Source of the DNA: Strobilurus pachycystidiatus
Lineage: Eukaryota > Basidiomycota > Agaricomycetes > Agaricales > Physalacriaceae
Length of the DNA: 64,000 bases
NCBI GenBank assembly: GCA_019915135.1
Contig: JAHLMK010000001.1
Span: 3,968,001 to 4,032,000, forward strand
Direction: 5' to 3'
This document shows, in pieces, positions 44,663 to 55,071 of this stretch. The position numbers and the translations under genes are program-made. The notes beneath the pieces were generated by a model. It did no database searches, had not been told where the DNA came from, and saw only the letters and a program-made list of their open reading frames with translations. Within the stretch, counting starts at the first letter, position 1; each line of letters begins with the position of its first letter.

Positions 44663-46331
44663 TGATACGCAGGGTACTATTCCAGTACTAGAAACGGGGA
44701 ATTTTGCGATTCCTGAACAGCCCAAAGACCTTAGGAACCTCCAGTCAAGTACTTAGGATAGAGCACGCAGGAGTTACTGCCTTGACGCGGGCAAGCCTCC
44801 AGGACAAGGTCCAGGCGCCTTAACAAGTCCTTTAGGACAGGCGCGATCGAAACCTTCGATCACCTTCATCCGAATATCCTTATCCGCGCGTTGGATCCCT
44901 TTCAAGATCCCGTACCTTTGCGTGTACCTTGTACCACAGACGATGTGCTATAACCATTCGCACCCAAGGAGGGTCCAAAGGTCTCCAGGCGGTTCAGTTC
45001 GAGCGACCCAAGACCTGCGCACCTCAACCCAAAGACCTGGAAGGTCCCGAAATAGTTCAAGGACGTCACAACCCTTTTGGGGAAACAATATTCGGAGCTG
45101 TCAAGGACTCCGAACCGACGCCTTCCGCTATGCCGATCGATCATGATCCACGATCAAGGACCACCCCGAAAGCAGGGTGCATTACCACTTTAAGAAAGCA
45201 CTCCCCTGTAGTGTCTGCGCTCGAAAGGACGTTCCTAACGATCTCCATCCAACCTATCCACAAGAAAGCAGGTGTCCGTAGGACCTTGCAACATAAAGAT
45301 ACCTAAGGATCGAAGTCCTTATCGGACCTTGATCTCCTGGGCACAAGGATTGTACCATACCGCCAAGGTGGCGTATATGGCTAAAGGACCAAGCGGCCTG
45401 TCCGCAGTTGTTTCGACCAGGGATAGCCAATAAGAATCCAGCACTTGTATGACTCGAAAGTCCGATGTATCCGATCCTAGAATAGATGCTTACTCAGTAG
45501 GAACCCACCAGTAGTATAAAAGGGCCCAAAGGACCCATATTTCGGTAGTTTAGAGCCCCCTCCAGTAGCCGCTAGTCAGACGCAGCCGTTGTAGTGAATC
45601 TATCTCGAGTTTCGACTCATTTCTGCAAAGTACCCAAAGACCCCAAAGACCTTTCCAAGATTTAAAGACATCAGGTGTTGCCAAACTCCTTGAAAGACTC
45701 AAAAGAACCTTATTCCGACGTACCAAGTCGAGTACCAACGAATCTACTTGGTGTTAGAACCTTGTATTCGCAAGAAGGCCGGTTTGCAAGTGGTTCTGCC
45801 CTGCACTCACACTCTTTCGTGAAGTACTTTCCTTTGAGGAATAAGTTGAGTTTGAACGAGTGTTGTCAACGTCTGAGACACCTTTCGGAACCTTTGGTCC
45901 CGGTGCAAGACACTAGAAGTTTGGTTTAAGTGCAAGAAGGAGTCCTTATCGTTAGCAGTCCAGTGGCGTAAAACCTGCGGTAGCGGCCTGACGATTCCAA
46001 GACAAAGTCCTTGTACACCAGAGCACTTGATAGGTAGAAGCTACATTGCCTCGCGCTGTTTAAGGTCTTCATACGTCAAGAGGTTCGGCCTACGACTTCA
46101 AGGTTTTCTTGTGTCATTTCGATCAGAATCCCTACACCCCCAAAAACAACTCGTAGTTTAACTACAGCGATTCGGAATACATCTCTATTTCTCCATTACC
46201 CAAAAGCACCTTGTTCTCTCGAACCTTTGTGCACCCCGGCTCCCTTACAAGGAGTACTAGTTGTGATAAGGATTGATAGTGTGGTTAGACGATAGCTTCT
46301 TTTCAGAGGTCTATTCCGAACTTGCACATCA
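44663..46331 (+). repeat. 3' LTR of LTR-I
   Basis: 1669 bp, nearly identical to the 5' LTR. It is preceded by the purine tract AAGGGGAGA and followed by ACGC, which also precedes the 5' LTR. Confidence 0.93.
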
Positions 46332-46520
46332 ACGCGACGGACCCGTGGCAGGCCAGAGGCTTCGCGCGATTCCTGGCGCACGATTACGTAGTAATGAGGC
46401 GCAGGCAGAACAAGCGGGCATACGGAACGGCACTGTCGAATATATAGAACAGTCACGGCCTACAAGTAGAGATACGCAGGTCTGTAGACAATGGACGCAT
46501 GTGGGAAGGAAGCCGGCCGT

Positions 46521-47201
46521 CTAATCCAGCTTTTGGAAAAGGAGTTTGCTGCGACGTTTGAAGGTCAGGAGTTTGTCGTGCTGCGCGATGTTATGGATGT
46601 CTTGAAGGTAGTCGTGCATGAGCTGAAAACGCTTGCGTATTGCCTCGGCATCCTTCCAGTACTGGTGGCTGACCCCGACCTCGCCGTAGAGCTGATCGGT
46701 GAGATCCGCCGCCTGTTGCCTTTTCGTGGAATACAACGTCTCGAGCTCCATGAGATACTGCAAGCCTGGTAAATGGCCGCGCTGTTCGTATTCCCAGACG
46801 GCGTCTCCACAGAAAGCGACCAGGGAATTGGCGGTATCGCTTCGTAATTCTCCGTCCATGAGCCGGAGGCGTCGAAGGAGGCGCTTGCAGAGGCCCTCGT
46901 CAAAATATCTGCAAGAGAACATTAATACCCACAAGCAGAGACGGCGACTCGCTATATACGCACTTTGTATCCGCCGCAGCTTGAATGGATTGTTTGCGCC
47001 GTTGAGTTCCCTTCTCAGCGGCTTTGTCGTCGTACCGTCGCCTCATGGCGGCCAGCTGGGTGTCGCGATTTCTGCAGCGTTGTGAGATAAGATTCGGCAA
47101 TATTGTGGGATGAGCACATACTTATGGTGCCAACGTAGACGCTTGGCGCGCTCTGCCTCGCGCTTGAGCTCGGGAGTCTCATACAGTTTCTTGCGTCCCA
47201 T
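46521..47201 (-). CDS. MGRK-type KDZ accessory protein F of K1
   Basis: Three exons from ATG 47201: MGRKKLYETPELKREAERAK, then NRDTQLAAMRRRYDDKAAEK, then YFDEGLCKRLLRRLRLMDGE through to KRRSKLLFQKLD. Splice phases match the K2 copy. Conserved blocks RGHLPGLQYLMELETLYSTK and DQLYGEVGVSHQYWKDAE are nearly unchanged, suggesting the protein is under constraint. It is separated from the rest of K1's cargo by LTR-I, which ends 189 bp downstream of its stop, but the coding sequence is intact. Confidence 0.68.
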
Positions 47202-48506
47202 GGCGTCGTCGGTGTCCTGGCAAGAGAAAAGAGCGTGAGAACAGAGCCGCGTAAGCAGAGAGGAAGTGTACTGACTTGGAAAGGGAATGGCAGTGGTTAG
47301 TAGAAGTGCGGGTGGTGGGCGTGTTGGGTGAGCGAACGAAAGCAGCAACTTTCTAAGGGTATTGCCTTAGCATCTGAGATCATTGGACTTCTATTGGACC
47401 GAAATACATTGTCCCGCTAAAAAAAATATTCTCACTGTGGACTATTATTGAAGGGATTAAAACATGAATTGTTGTTATTTTTGAGAAGCTACAAGTGGTG
47501 AGGAAGCCTATAGCTACGTGAAATGGCGATCGCGGGATAAGAAACGTTCATTGGACCCGATTGGACTTATATTGGACCTTTATACCGGTCTCGCGCACTA
47601 TTGAGAAATCAGAGAAACCGTCGGTCAGAATTGTAAAGGACATACTAAAAGTGAGTTTCATCAATGTCCGAGGAAAATACGAGGAGATGCGATGAATTGT
47701 ATAGCAAAATGCGGCGCCAGCGTTGACTGGACTTCTATTGGACCGAAATGAGAACGCCCGAGCGGCCCAAGTCAGAAATCTGGGGCAAGTCCCAGTAGAA
47801 AGAGTCACATCCAGGGAGTGATTTTGACGCTATCCGAAGGCGATGAAACCAATATTGAAGGATAGGCAAGCGAAGTGGTCGGAACCCTACAGATAGACTA
47901 TGCTAGCTGGCGTCTTGAGCATTGCGTAGAGTGTTGAATTCGCTCGGAGTGCGAATAAGAGACGAGTGTGGTAGTGCCAGGCCATTGCCAAGACGGCAGA
48001 GTGACCGAGCACCCAGCACAGAGTGGTTGAGTCGCGTCGGAGGAGTGCACGAAAGAGCCGATGTCACTTTGATGTGACTAGCCCGTGATATTGAGATTGC
48101 GTAGCTGATCGCGCCCCTGGCTTAATTAACGGGTTCGATCCGACTACTGGTGGTAACAGCTTTGGCCCAGAAAGTTTGTCTGTACTCGCGGCCCACTCAC
48201 GGAGTGGTCTTGAGGCTCAGTGGTGTCATGACCACTGCGTAGTGGGCCGCCATAATTTCACCGCATGCTTTTTCGTTCTCGCAACTAATTTTCCATCAAC
48301 GATTCCGAGCCGCGCAATTAATGCCGCCGTGGTGCCATTGTTCTCTATGTCTTTTGTCCTATCCTAAGTTCCATGCTTTCTGTTTTTTCTTATAAATTAT
48401 TTCTTTGCCAAGTGTAACATACAGATAAAATATTACGGTAAATGATACATAAATGTTCGCAAGAGAGAGGAGACACTAGAGCAATGCTACAAGACAAGAT
48501 ACAGAC
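47202..48506. other. K1 noncoding region: TTGGAC repeats and conserved hairpin
   Basis: Counterpart of 32370-33690. TTGGAC words recur at 47383-47750 in the same arrangement (TTGGACTTCTATTGGACCGAAA-like), and the hairpin lies at 48188-48250. No gene is supported. Confidence 0.6.
48188..48250. promoter_or_regulatory. Conserved two-stem hairpin in K1
   Basis: The outer stem GCGGCCCACT/AGTGGGCCGC pairs perfectly over 10 bp and the inner stem AGTGGTC/GACCACT over 7 bp, with the loop TTGAGGCTCAGTGGTGTCAT identical to that of K2. Confidence 0.58.
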
Positions 48507-50822
48507 TTAAATAATACTGCACAAGACCCACTCGATATCGGCGACCGCAAATTCCCATTCCCCGCGGCTCAGCACGTCTTCTCCGCACGCCTCGCCCCAC
48601 CACGCCAGGAAGGCGAGAACCGAAAGGTACCCATTGATCCCGCTCGTACGTAACTTGTCCCAGTCTTGCCCAGCAGGATCGGGACGATGGATGTCACGGA
48701 ACGGGACATCGCAAGCGGAGACCTGGCGCCATGCCGGTTGTATACTGGCCCACCACGGCCAGAACTGGTCCGCCAGCGAGCGGGAAGGGAGGTGAGGACG
48801 ATAGTCCTCGCGTCGAGCATTTTTGATCCAGTCCTGGATGGAGGGAGGGCGGATGCGATTGGCGGGGATAGGCTTCCCTGAGCTGAATTGAAGCGCTTCT
48901 TCAGTCTTGACGTACGTCGAGAGAAGCCCCGACCACACGCCGCCAAGCGAGAACGACTTCAGGTAGGCGCAGCCGTCTACAAGATACTTGGGATGTGCGG
49001 AGTTTGGTGCTGGTGAAGAGTCCGCGTCCGAAGACATAGACTGCGCGGGAGGAGCATGTGGGGGTGGACACGGAGAGGGAATGTTCAGGTTGGCGAATGG
49101 GTGCGGGGAATCGTTCGGCCCACAAGTCGGGACGAATGACAGCACTTCTGCATTAGAAGCATCCATCAGAGCAGGGTCGATGTACGAGTTGGTGACATCT
49201 GTCAGAACAGCCCGAAGAGCAGCTGGGGCAGCGTCCTTGGAAGTAGGAACACTGCCGCGAGTGCGCGTGGAAGGTCCAGATGGCGCCGGGAGGTTTTCAA
49301 CGTCGTCGGCGTCGGCAGCGACGGAGTCAACAGCAGGGGTTGTGGGCAAGGACTTCTTGCACGGGTTCGTCGCCTTCAATGAGCGTTTACGTTTGGTGCG
49401 TTTCGTGGCGTCTTCGGATGGAGAAGGCGTGGTGGTCGGTTTGGAAACAGAGTCCGGGGACAAAGATTCAGCCGGTGGAACTGATGCCGGCTGCTGATGC
49501 CACGGGTTTGGCTGTCGCACAAACCAGGGGAGCGTGTTGGGCATATCTAAGTCAGGCAAGGAGCGCGCGCGTTGTTGGTCGTAAGCTGGGTGATTTATTA
49601 GAGAACATATGAAGCAAATAAGACAGAAATAAGACTTACAAAAGCACGACATGCCAAATTCACCTATGGCAGCCTCGTACGTCTTGAACCGACGCTTGCC
49701 GACGTCACCATCTGCTTCGTGGAAGCTCTTCGGGGCTGGGGCGGAATTTGTACCGACGTTGATCCTATGTAAATAAATTAATCAGACCAATGAAAGTGCC
49801 ATGCGAGAAACAACGTACGTGATGACATTTACTTGCCCACCTTTTCGGGGTTCGGGACCGCACCACGAAAAGGCAATGTTTCCTCCCAGGACCGTAGACA
49901 AGCCTTCCAGGAGGGGCTGAAGCGTACCAGCGAGCGAGTCTAGGGCGCTAAATAAAGGCTCGTGTCAGTGTCAATGTCAGATTTCGGAAGCGAAGACATT
50001 ACGCTTGCGTTTCCTCGGGTGATAACAATTGAAGTTGTTCCTGAGCTGTCGCTTTGGCAGCAGCGACGTCGAGGGCATCCTGTTTGGCGCGTTGCTTCCA
50101 GAGTGTTTGTTCGGAGGCCGGAAGTTGTTCCCAGACTTCACTCGCGTAGCTAGCAACCTCGTTGATTCGGCCCCTCCGCGCGTCCTTGCCCGTTTCGACG
50201 AACTCTTCATCAAACTCTTTCTTGATCGATGGGAAACCTTCCTTCATCCACAGCTGCATCGCAGTACGAGCGCGTTTACGTGTAATGTCGAATCCGGCAA
50301 CTTTGCAGAGAATGGCAGTGATGGGATCCTTGCCAACTTGAGCTTTCGACATTTTGGCGACGGGAGTAGCCTTGGACCAACGCGTCTCGTAATAGTTCCG
50401 TATACCCTGATAGAAAAGACGCGTCAGACAAGCCTGTAAATACAGAAATGACGCACTGTAGAGAGCCTATCCAACAGTGCACGCTTCCGATCGCGTTCCG
50501 ACGAAGAAAGTTCCGAGTCAGAAGGAGATGTCGGCAGGATGGCAGGAGGCTCCTGATCCATGGGGAGATCCCAAGGGAATTTGACACACATTGCGTTGAA
50601 GATGGTGTCCGCGTATTCTGTCGCTTGAGACTTGCCCTTGCGACGCGCCGCGATGTAGCCGTCCATGCCGTCTTCGAGCATTGATTTGCGACCGCCCTTG
50701 GCCCATCCGCGACGAAAGGGTTGAACGGTATTGGGATCAAAAGCAGGGGTGGGAGTGAGCCTGGAAAAAGTTTAAGCGACGCGTGGAAAGAGCCGGAAAA
50801 TCACGTACTCGGGGGCCAACAT
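48507..50822 (-). CDS. HMG-box-like KDZ accessory protein G of K1
   Basis: Same architecture as 33691-36031: a tiny first exon (MLAPE) spliced to LTPTPAFDPNTVQPFRRGW, an HMG-box-like exon (ARTAMQLWMKEGFPS, then ASEVWEQLPASEQTLWKQRA), two short exons (including GFSWCGPEPRK-like residues), a basic low-complexity linker with KRKRS, and the conserved C-terminal domain (DQFWPWWASIQPAWRQVSA, DKLRTSGINGYLSVLA, VADIEWVLCSII). No inactivating change was noticed. It likely binds DNA as an accessory to the K1 transposase. The HMG-box assignment is by pattern only. Confidence 0.68.
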
Positions 50823-51392
50823 GATGGAGTACTGTTAAACGCGTCGAGGAGAATCCAGCGATGGTGGCGGGTTGGTAGAGAGTGTAAACAATCAGTACAA
50901 AGTCAATATAACAGCAAACAATGGCGGGCACGAATGAGGGAAACGCGCACCCTCCCAAAGGAGTTGTTTGGTCCACTCCGCGTTGCCAAGCTGACGATTG
51001 GCGAGAGATTTTGAATGTCCTGTGTCCTGGTACCAATACCGTAGTGATACCATCCACTGCGGCGCTTGATTCGTCGACACAGTCATCCACAAGTGTGATA
51101 TAAGAATACCCGAGCCCAACAAGCAAAGCTAGCCGCCCGCCCGCCAAATTTTTCGCCCCGCGGGGCGGAATTTCCCGAAATATTATGCGTGTTTGCCGAG
51201 TTGCCTGGCGCCATTCACAAAACTGATCTTTTGACCGACAATGGCAGAGGGTATTATCCACTACAACTCATAAGCTAGGGTTCAATGGCTCTGCCAGTAA
51301 ACCCTAGCCCACCAGTGGTTATAACCAGAAATCTGGCAACGGTGCCCGTGGCTATAACCACTGGATTACCCCTAATTTTACCACTTGGCCTG
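50823..51392. repeat. K1 right terminal region
   Basis: Noncoding, with CCAGTGGTTATAACCAG (about 51311) and GTGGCTATAACCACTGG (about 51347) before the end TTGGCCTG. AAGCTAGGGTT and AACCCTAGCC form a short inverted pair, as in K2. Confidence 0.75.
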
Positions 51393-52447
51393 CACTGATC
51401 CAGACAAAAGAAACACGGATGACTTTCGGGTTGGCCCGACTGGGAGCAGGAGCGACAGTCTTGTTCGGGGAACAAGCGGACCTCATAGGGTACTGGATCT
51501 GCGGCGGCCACAAACGTCTCGACCTCCGAAATCTGGAAAGGAGAGAATTCAGTAAAAAACACACGACGAACTATACGAAGAGGGAAACACACCGTCTCTT
51601 CGAAATCGGGGAGTTCGAGGGATGGTGCCGAAGATCGCGAGTCCGTCTCCAACGAAGGCGTTGAGTCCACGCCCCAAGAAATCGCATCGTCATCCTCGTA
51701 CGACGCCTCGAACCAGTCCAAAGACTTGGGCTCTACGACGACCGATGGCACAACGAGAGAAGGCTCGGCGACGGGGCGGGCAGCGCTAAGCTTGGTCGGC
51801 CTCATGGAAGAACAAGGGGGATCCCATTGCCCCTCGAAAGCGTCGTCCCCTTCCGACGGTTCGTACGCTAGAGAAGCGAAGACCGGGGGGTCCTCCCTCT
51901 CCCAACAAGTAACCTGAAGGATGGACAGGTCCAGGGGATGAGAGTCCGAGTCCCACCAGTGGAGAGCCTCGGCGAAAATCCCCTCGGTAATGCCTAGGTC
52001 GAACATCAGGTCCAGTTGGACAACGCACTTCAAGCAGATGACTACGTCCTGGAGCTCTGGACGAGCCCAGAGGATACAACCCCAAGCTTGTAGCTCTGCC
52101 GTCACACGACACAGGGATTCCTATCCAAAGAAGTAAGGAATCAGAGCACGCCCGAGGATCCTTCGACGACCAGCACGCACCAACGGGACCCGAATCTCCG
52201 CCCAGCGTTCCAACGCTGGAATGTCCGACCCATCCACAACCGCGTCGCATAGGATCCCCGACTGGACCGCTAGAGAAATCAAGAGCGCAGGCCCTGCCAG
52301 CGCATCATGAATCTCGTCCTTCGCCGCCTCCGTAATATGTGACAACTGCCGCGGAATGGCCACGTCCAGGAGCTCCGTGCCTAACCAGAAGTGGGACAAG
52401 GTGGGATCGACAGCGACTGGCTTGGAAGGGTTGGAGGAAACGGACAT
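51393..52447 (-). pseudogene. 5' part of the LTR-II antisense gene
   Basis: Starts at ATG 52447 (MSVSSNPSKPVAVDPTLSHF). The frame runs to an in-frame TAG at 52121-52123 (after LIPYFFG) and continues directly with ESLCRVTAELQAWGCILWAR, so a single nonsense change or readthrough separates the two halves. A probable intron (GTGTGT...TTCCAG) lies near 51545-51605. The end has paired cysteines (DCRSCSQSG, HPCFFCLDQ) just where K1 interrupts it; the gene then continues at 13438-13019. It is antisense to LTR-II. No known family; the Cys pairs suggest a metal-binding site. Confidence 0.55.
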
Positions 52448-52839
52448 GGCAGCAGCGATACGGGCGAAACGAACGAAGGCGGGCGGGTGGCGACTTTGCA
52501 GCCCCGTCCTCCCTTTAAAAGGGCGTCTGACTTGGGTAACGAAGGGTCGATTCGATTCTGGAAAGGCGGCGGCCTCAGGGAGGACCGTCGACAGCTACGA
52601 CGAAAACATGAGGACAAACGACCGCGAGGCGGGACCGGTTGTACCTCGCAGAAGAGCGAGGCTCTGAGATTGGGTGGCAGTCGCAGACCCCCGAAACACC
52701 GAAAGCGAATAGGAGAACACGATCTCATCGTTCCCCCAGAACTGGGATCGCCAAATTTAGGACGAATCAACATCCAAATACTCGCATTTCCAGACGATCG
52801 CCACACAACGGGAACATATCTTACCCGACAGATTGATCT

Positions 52840-53733
52840 TGTCATGACTCGGTCGTGGACCTGTCACGAGATCGCGCACGAACTATAGATTGGGTGCGCC
52901 ACATAGGAGAGAACTTATCCCGAAGAACATGTCGCGCCATCACGGGAGTTGCCGATGGAACGCGATCAGACCCCTACGCGCCTCGCCGCGCCTCGCTAGC
53001 CGGACCAACGTCACATCCGTCGGCCGCCTCCCCCCGATTCCCGCCACTCCGTACGAGCGACGCCCCATTGAGTCGAGGAATGACTCAATGATCGCTATCT
53101 TCTGATCAGTCCCGCATGGCATGGGCAGCGGCCCGCCCTATCCCGCCCTATCCCGCTTCATCCCGCCTTATCCCGCCCATCGTCCAATCAGTGGTGCTCG
53201 ATCTAGCGCGCCTTCCTTGCTTGATCAAAAGTACCATGCGCTACCGCAGCACATCGCTCCCGACGCGTCGGGAGCGCTCCCGACGGAACCTTCGAGAAGA
53301 GGAGTTATTCATCAAGAGGTCGACGTATAAATACAGACGCTCTTTGTAGTAGATAGTCAGACTTCGTCCTTATCAAGTTTCCTTCCGCATTCTCTTGCCG
53401 GATACTCTGACTCCCTCTGAGCAAGGGCTCCCCCCATGCCCTCCCTCGGTAACTCCGGTATCGCCCCCCACTCCTCGAACGAAGGATCCCAATGCGCCAC
53501 ATCTCGGACCGGGTCCGATGAATCGCGCGACACCAGGAGACGGGGTCTCCTGGGTGTTCACTCTCTGGGCGATACGGAGGGGCATCCGTCGAGGTCCTCC
53601 GCAATCCCTCCCAAGCGACCGGACGGACGCGTCCCGGAGATATGCGTGTTGTGCCCGCAGGAAAGCCACGGTTGGAGCGTAGAGGCGCGCCATTGTGAGC
53701 GAGTCCTTGTCACGGCGGGATCAGGTCGTAACA
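52840..53733 (+). repeat. Solo LTR of the LTR-III family, inside LTR-II
   Basis: The ends TGTCATGACTC and GTCGTAACA are flanked by the duplication GATCT (52835-52839 and 53734-53738). It has TATAAATA at about 53328 followed about 33 bp later by AGACTTCGTCC, the same start sequence as LTR-III, and a 20-bp palindrome GCTCCCGACGCGTCGGGAGC at about 53265. A decamer-like tandem repeat (TATCCCGCCC variants) lies at 53130-53180. It is more diverged than the other copies. Confidence 0.8.
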
Positions 53734-53984
53734 GATCTGCCATTTTGCAACCATTCGTAGGGACTCGCCTGTCCTGGTCCTCGAGTTTTCGAAAAGATTT
53801 CTCAGACGCTCGATTAGCGCAGAAGGTGGCGCAGGTATTCGCTCTGCGCCACACCCCGCCTGTCCCGGTCCCAAATTCCCGGTTCTCAAGCATCACATCG
53901 ATCGCCGAGGGGTCCGGACCCCGCGCAAGTGAATGGATTTGTCCTTTGCGATTCTTGGGGACAAGAATCTTGAAGAGGAGATAT

Positions 53985-55071
53985 TGTTATGATCTTGGCC
54001 CGGATGTCCGACAGGCACAAGGCCTCGCCATCCTCCTGGTTCCCGAAAGGTCGTCTAAAACCCCTTGGGGCGCTCGAGGAGCGCACCCGCGGGCGAAATC
54101 TGTATCTTGTTCCACCACGAACTCCGTTCACGGATATCACCTCCGCGGAGGCACCGTCTTCCTCCCTCCCCCTGCAACGTACCATTGGATACGACCTTAC
54201 GAGAAGCCAGCGTAATCAAGTTGCGGACTCTCTCTGTCATTTCGACACCTCAGGGAAACCCTAGCGAACTAAGTAACATGCGCGCCCACATCCGGATCAC
54301 TCGGTCCGACTACAGGGAAGTCCGAAGGAACACTCTCGCCACATCACCTACCGAACTCGCTCGTACAAGTCTAGACTCAGTAGGGCGGTCGACCGCCGTA
54401 GGAGAAAGGCGCGCCCGACCGTCTCCGCTCGGCCGAGGACCTTTCCCGATCGCCCGCCCCTCGCACAACTATGTTCACGAGGGCTCTCTCCTCTGGTAGA
54501 GCTGGCTGGCGCTTCTTGAGAAGAAGCACCACGCGCTCCCATGATACCGCCCGCCCTATCGCGCCCATCGCCATCGATTCCGCCTCACGACCGCATGGGT
54601 GGATCCCGCCGCTGATCGGCATCGACTCCCGCCGCGTCGGCTGACAACCCGCCATCGCCGGACAGGCCTGGGTCGTTTATGCTTTTAGCCGGAACCTTGA
54701 AGAAGGTTCTCGATGTTTGGAGAATGAGTCAGGAGCGCCCTTTTGGGTAGATGACGGGACAGCGCGGTCCCGCCGCCCGACGTATAAATACAGCGCTATC
54801 ATACTTGTAAAACCTTAGAGTGGACTTTACGTTTAACCATCCCGTTCTTCGTCCTCGTCCCCGTCTCCTCATCCAAACTGACCGTCCTCTTAGGTATCGA
54901 CCGGGTCGATCTCTAAGTGAGCGCCCTCTCGCGAGAACAGACCAATAGACGACTAGGGGAGTTCGTCTGATTGACATCTCGACTCCCATTCGTGTTGATT
55001 CCTGCCAGCGGAACACCTTCGATCTCGATAGACAGGCCGACCTACCCAGGACCCTAGGACGGACGCTAACA
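53985..55071 (+). repeat. Right (3') LTR of LTR-II
   Basis: 1087 bp, without the MITE found in the left copy; followed by CTTTG. It serves as the empty-site control for the MITE insertion. Confidence 0.93.

Larger units (their letters stand above)
19750..46331 (+). mobile_element. LTR-I: Ty3/gypsy LTR retrotransposon (14.0 kb without K2)
   Basis: Two 1669-bp LTRs (TGATACGC...CACATCA) enclose gag, protease, RT, RNase H and integrase in Ty3/gypsy order, followed by 3.7 kb carrying two antisense genes. By eye the LTRs differ at three positions, so insertion was recent. The flanks share ACGC (19746-19749 and 46332-46335), a possible 4-bp duplication. A likely tRNA-type primer site TGGAGCCCACCGCGAG begins at 21424, and a purine tract AAGGGGAGA precedes the 3' LTR. 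K2 is inserted at 24320-36901. Apart from K2 the coding frames are intact. Confidence 0.93.
13439..51392 (-). mobile_element. K1: multi-gene KDZ DNA transposon (11.4 kb without inserts)
   Basis: Flanked by the 8-bp duplication CACTGATC (13431-13438 and 51393-51400); an 8-bp duplication is characteristic of KDZ/Zisupton-type elements. The left end starts AACCATTACAG and the right end finishes TTGGCCTG, the same ends as K2. Subterminal motifs of the type CCAGTGGTTATAGCCAC occur several times at both ends. It carries the transposase and genes B, C, D, a truncated E, F and G. LTR-I sits inside gene E. The transposase strand is minus. Confidence 0.92.
10728..55071 (+). mobile_element. LTR-II: non-autonomous self-priming LTR retrotransposon, heavily invaded
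   Basis: The ends are TGTTATGATC and CTAACA, flanked by the 5-bp duplication CTTTG (10723-10727 and 55072-55076). Once the MITE and one copy of its duplication are removed, the left LTR is 1087 bp, exactly the right LTR's length. Removing K1 and the solo LTR leaves about 2.7 kb of internal sequence, with a small CCHC protein on the sense strand and a larger gene on the antisense strand. No reverse transcriptase or integrase was found, so it must be mobilised in trans. A purine-rich tract precedes the right LTR (53970-53984). By eye the LTRs differ at about eight positions, making this the oldest of the nested elements. Confidence 0.9.

Noticed and set aside
53130..53180. Decamer-like tandem repeat as an independent minisatellite
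   Set aside because: It is short and lies inside the solo LTR, so it was recorded there only.
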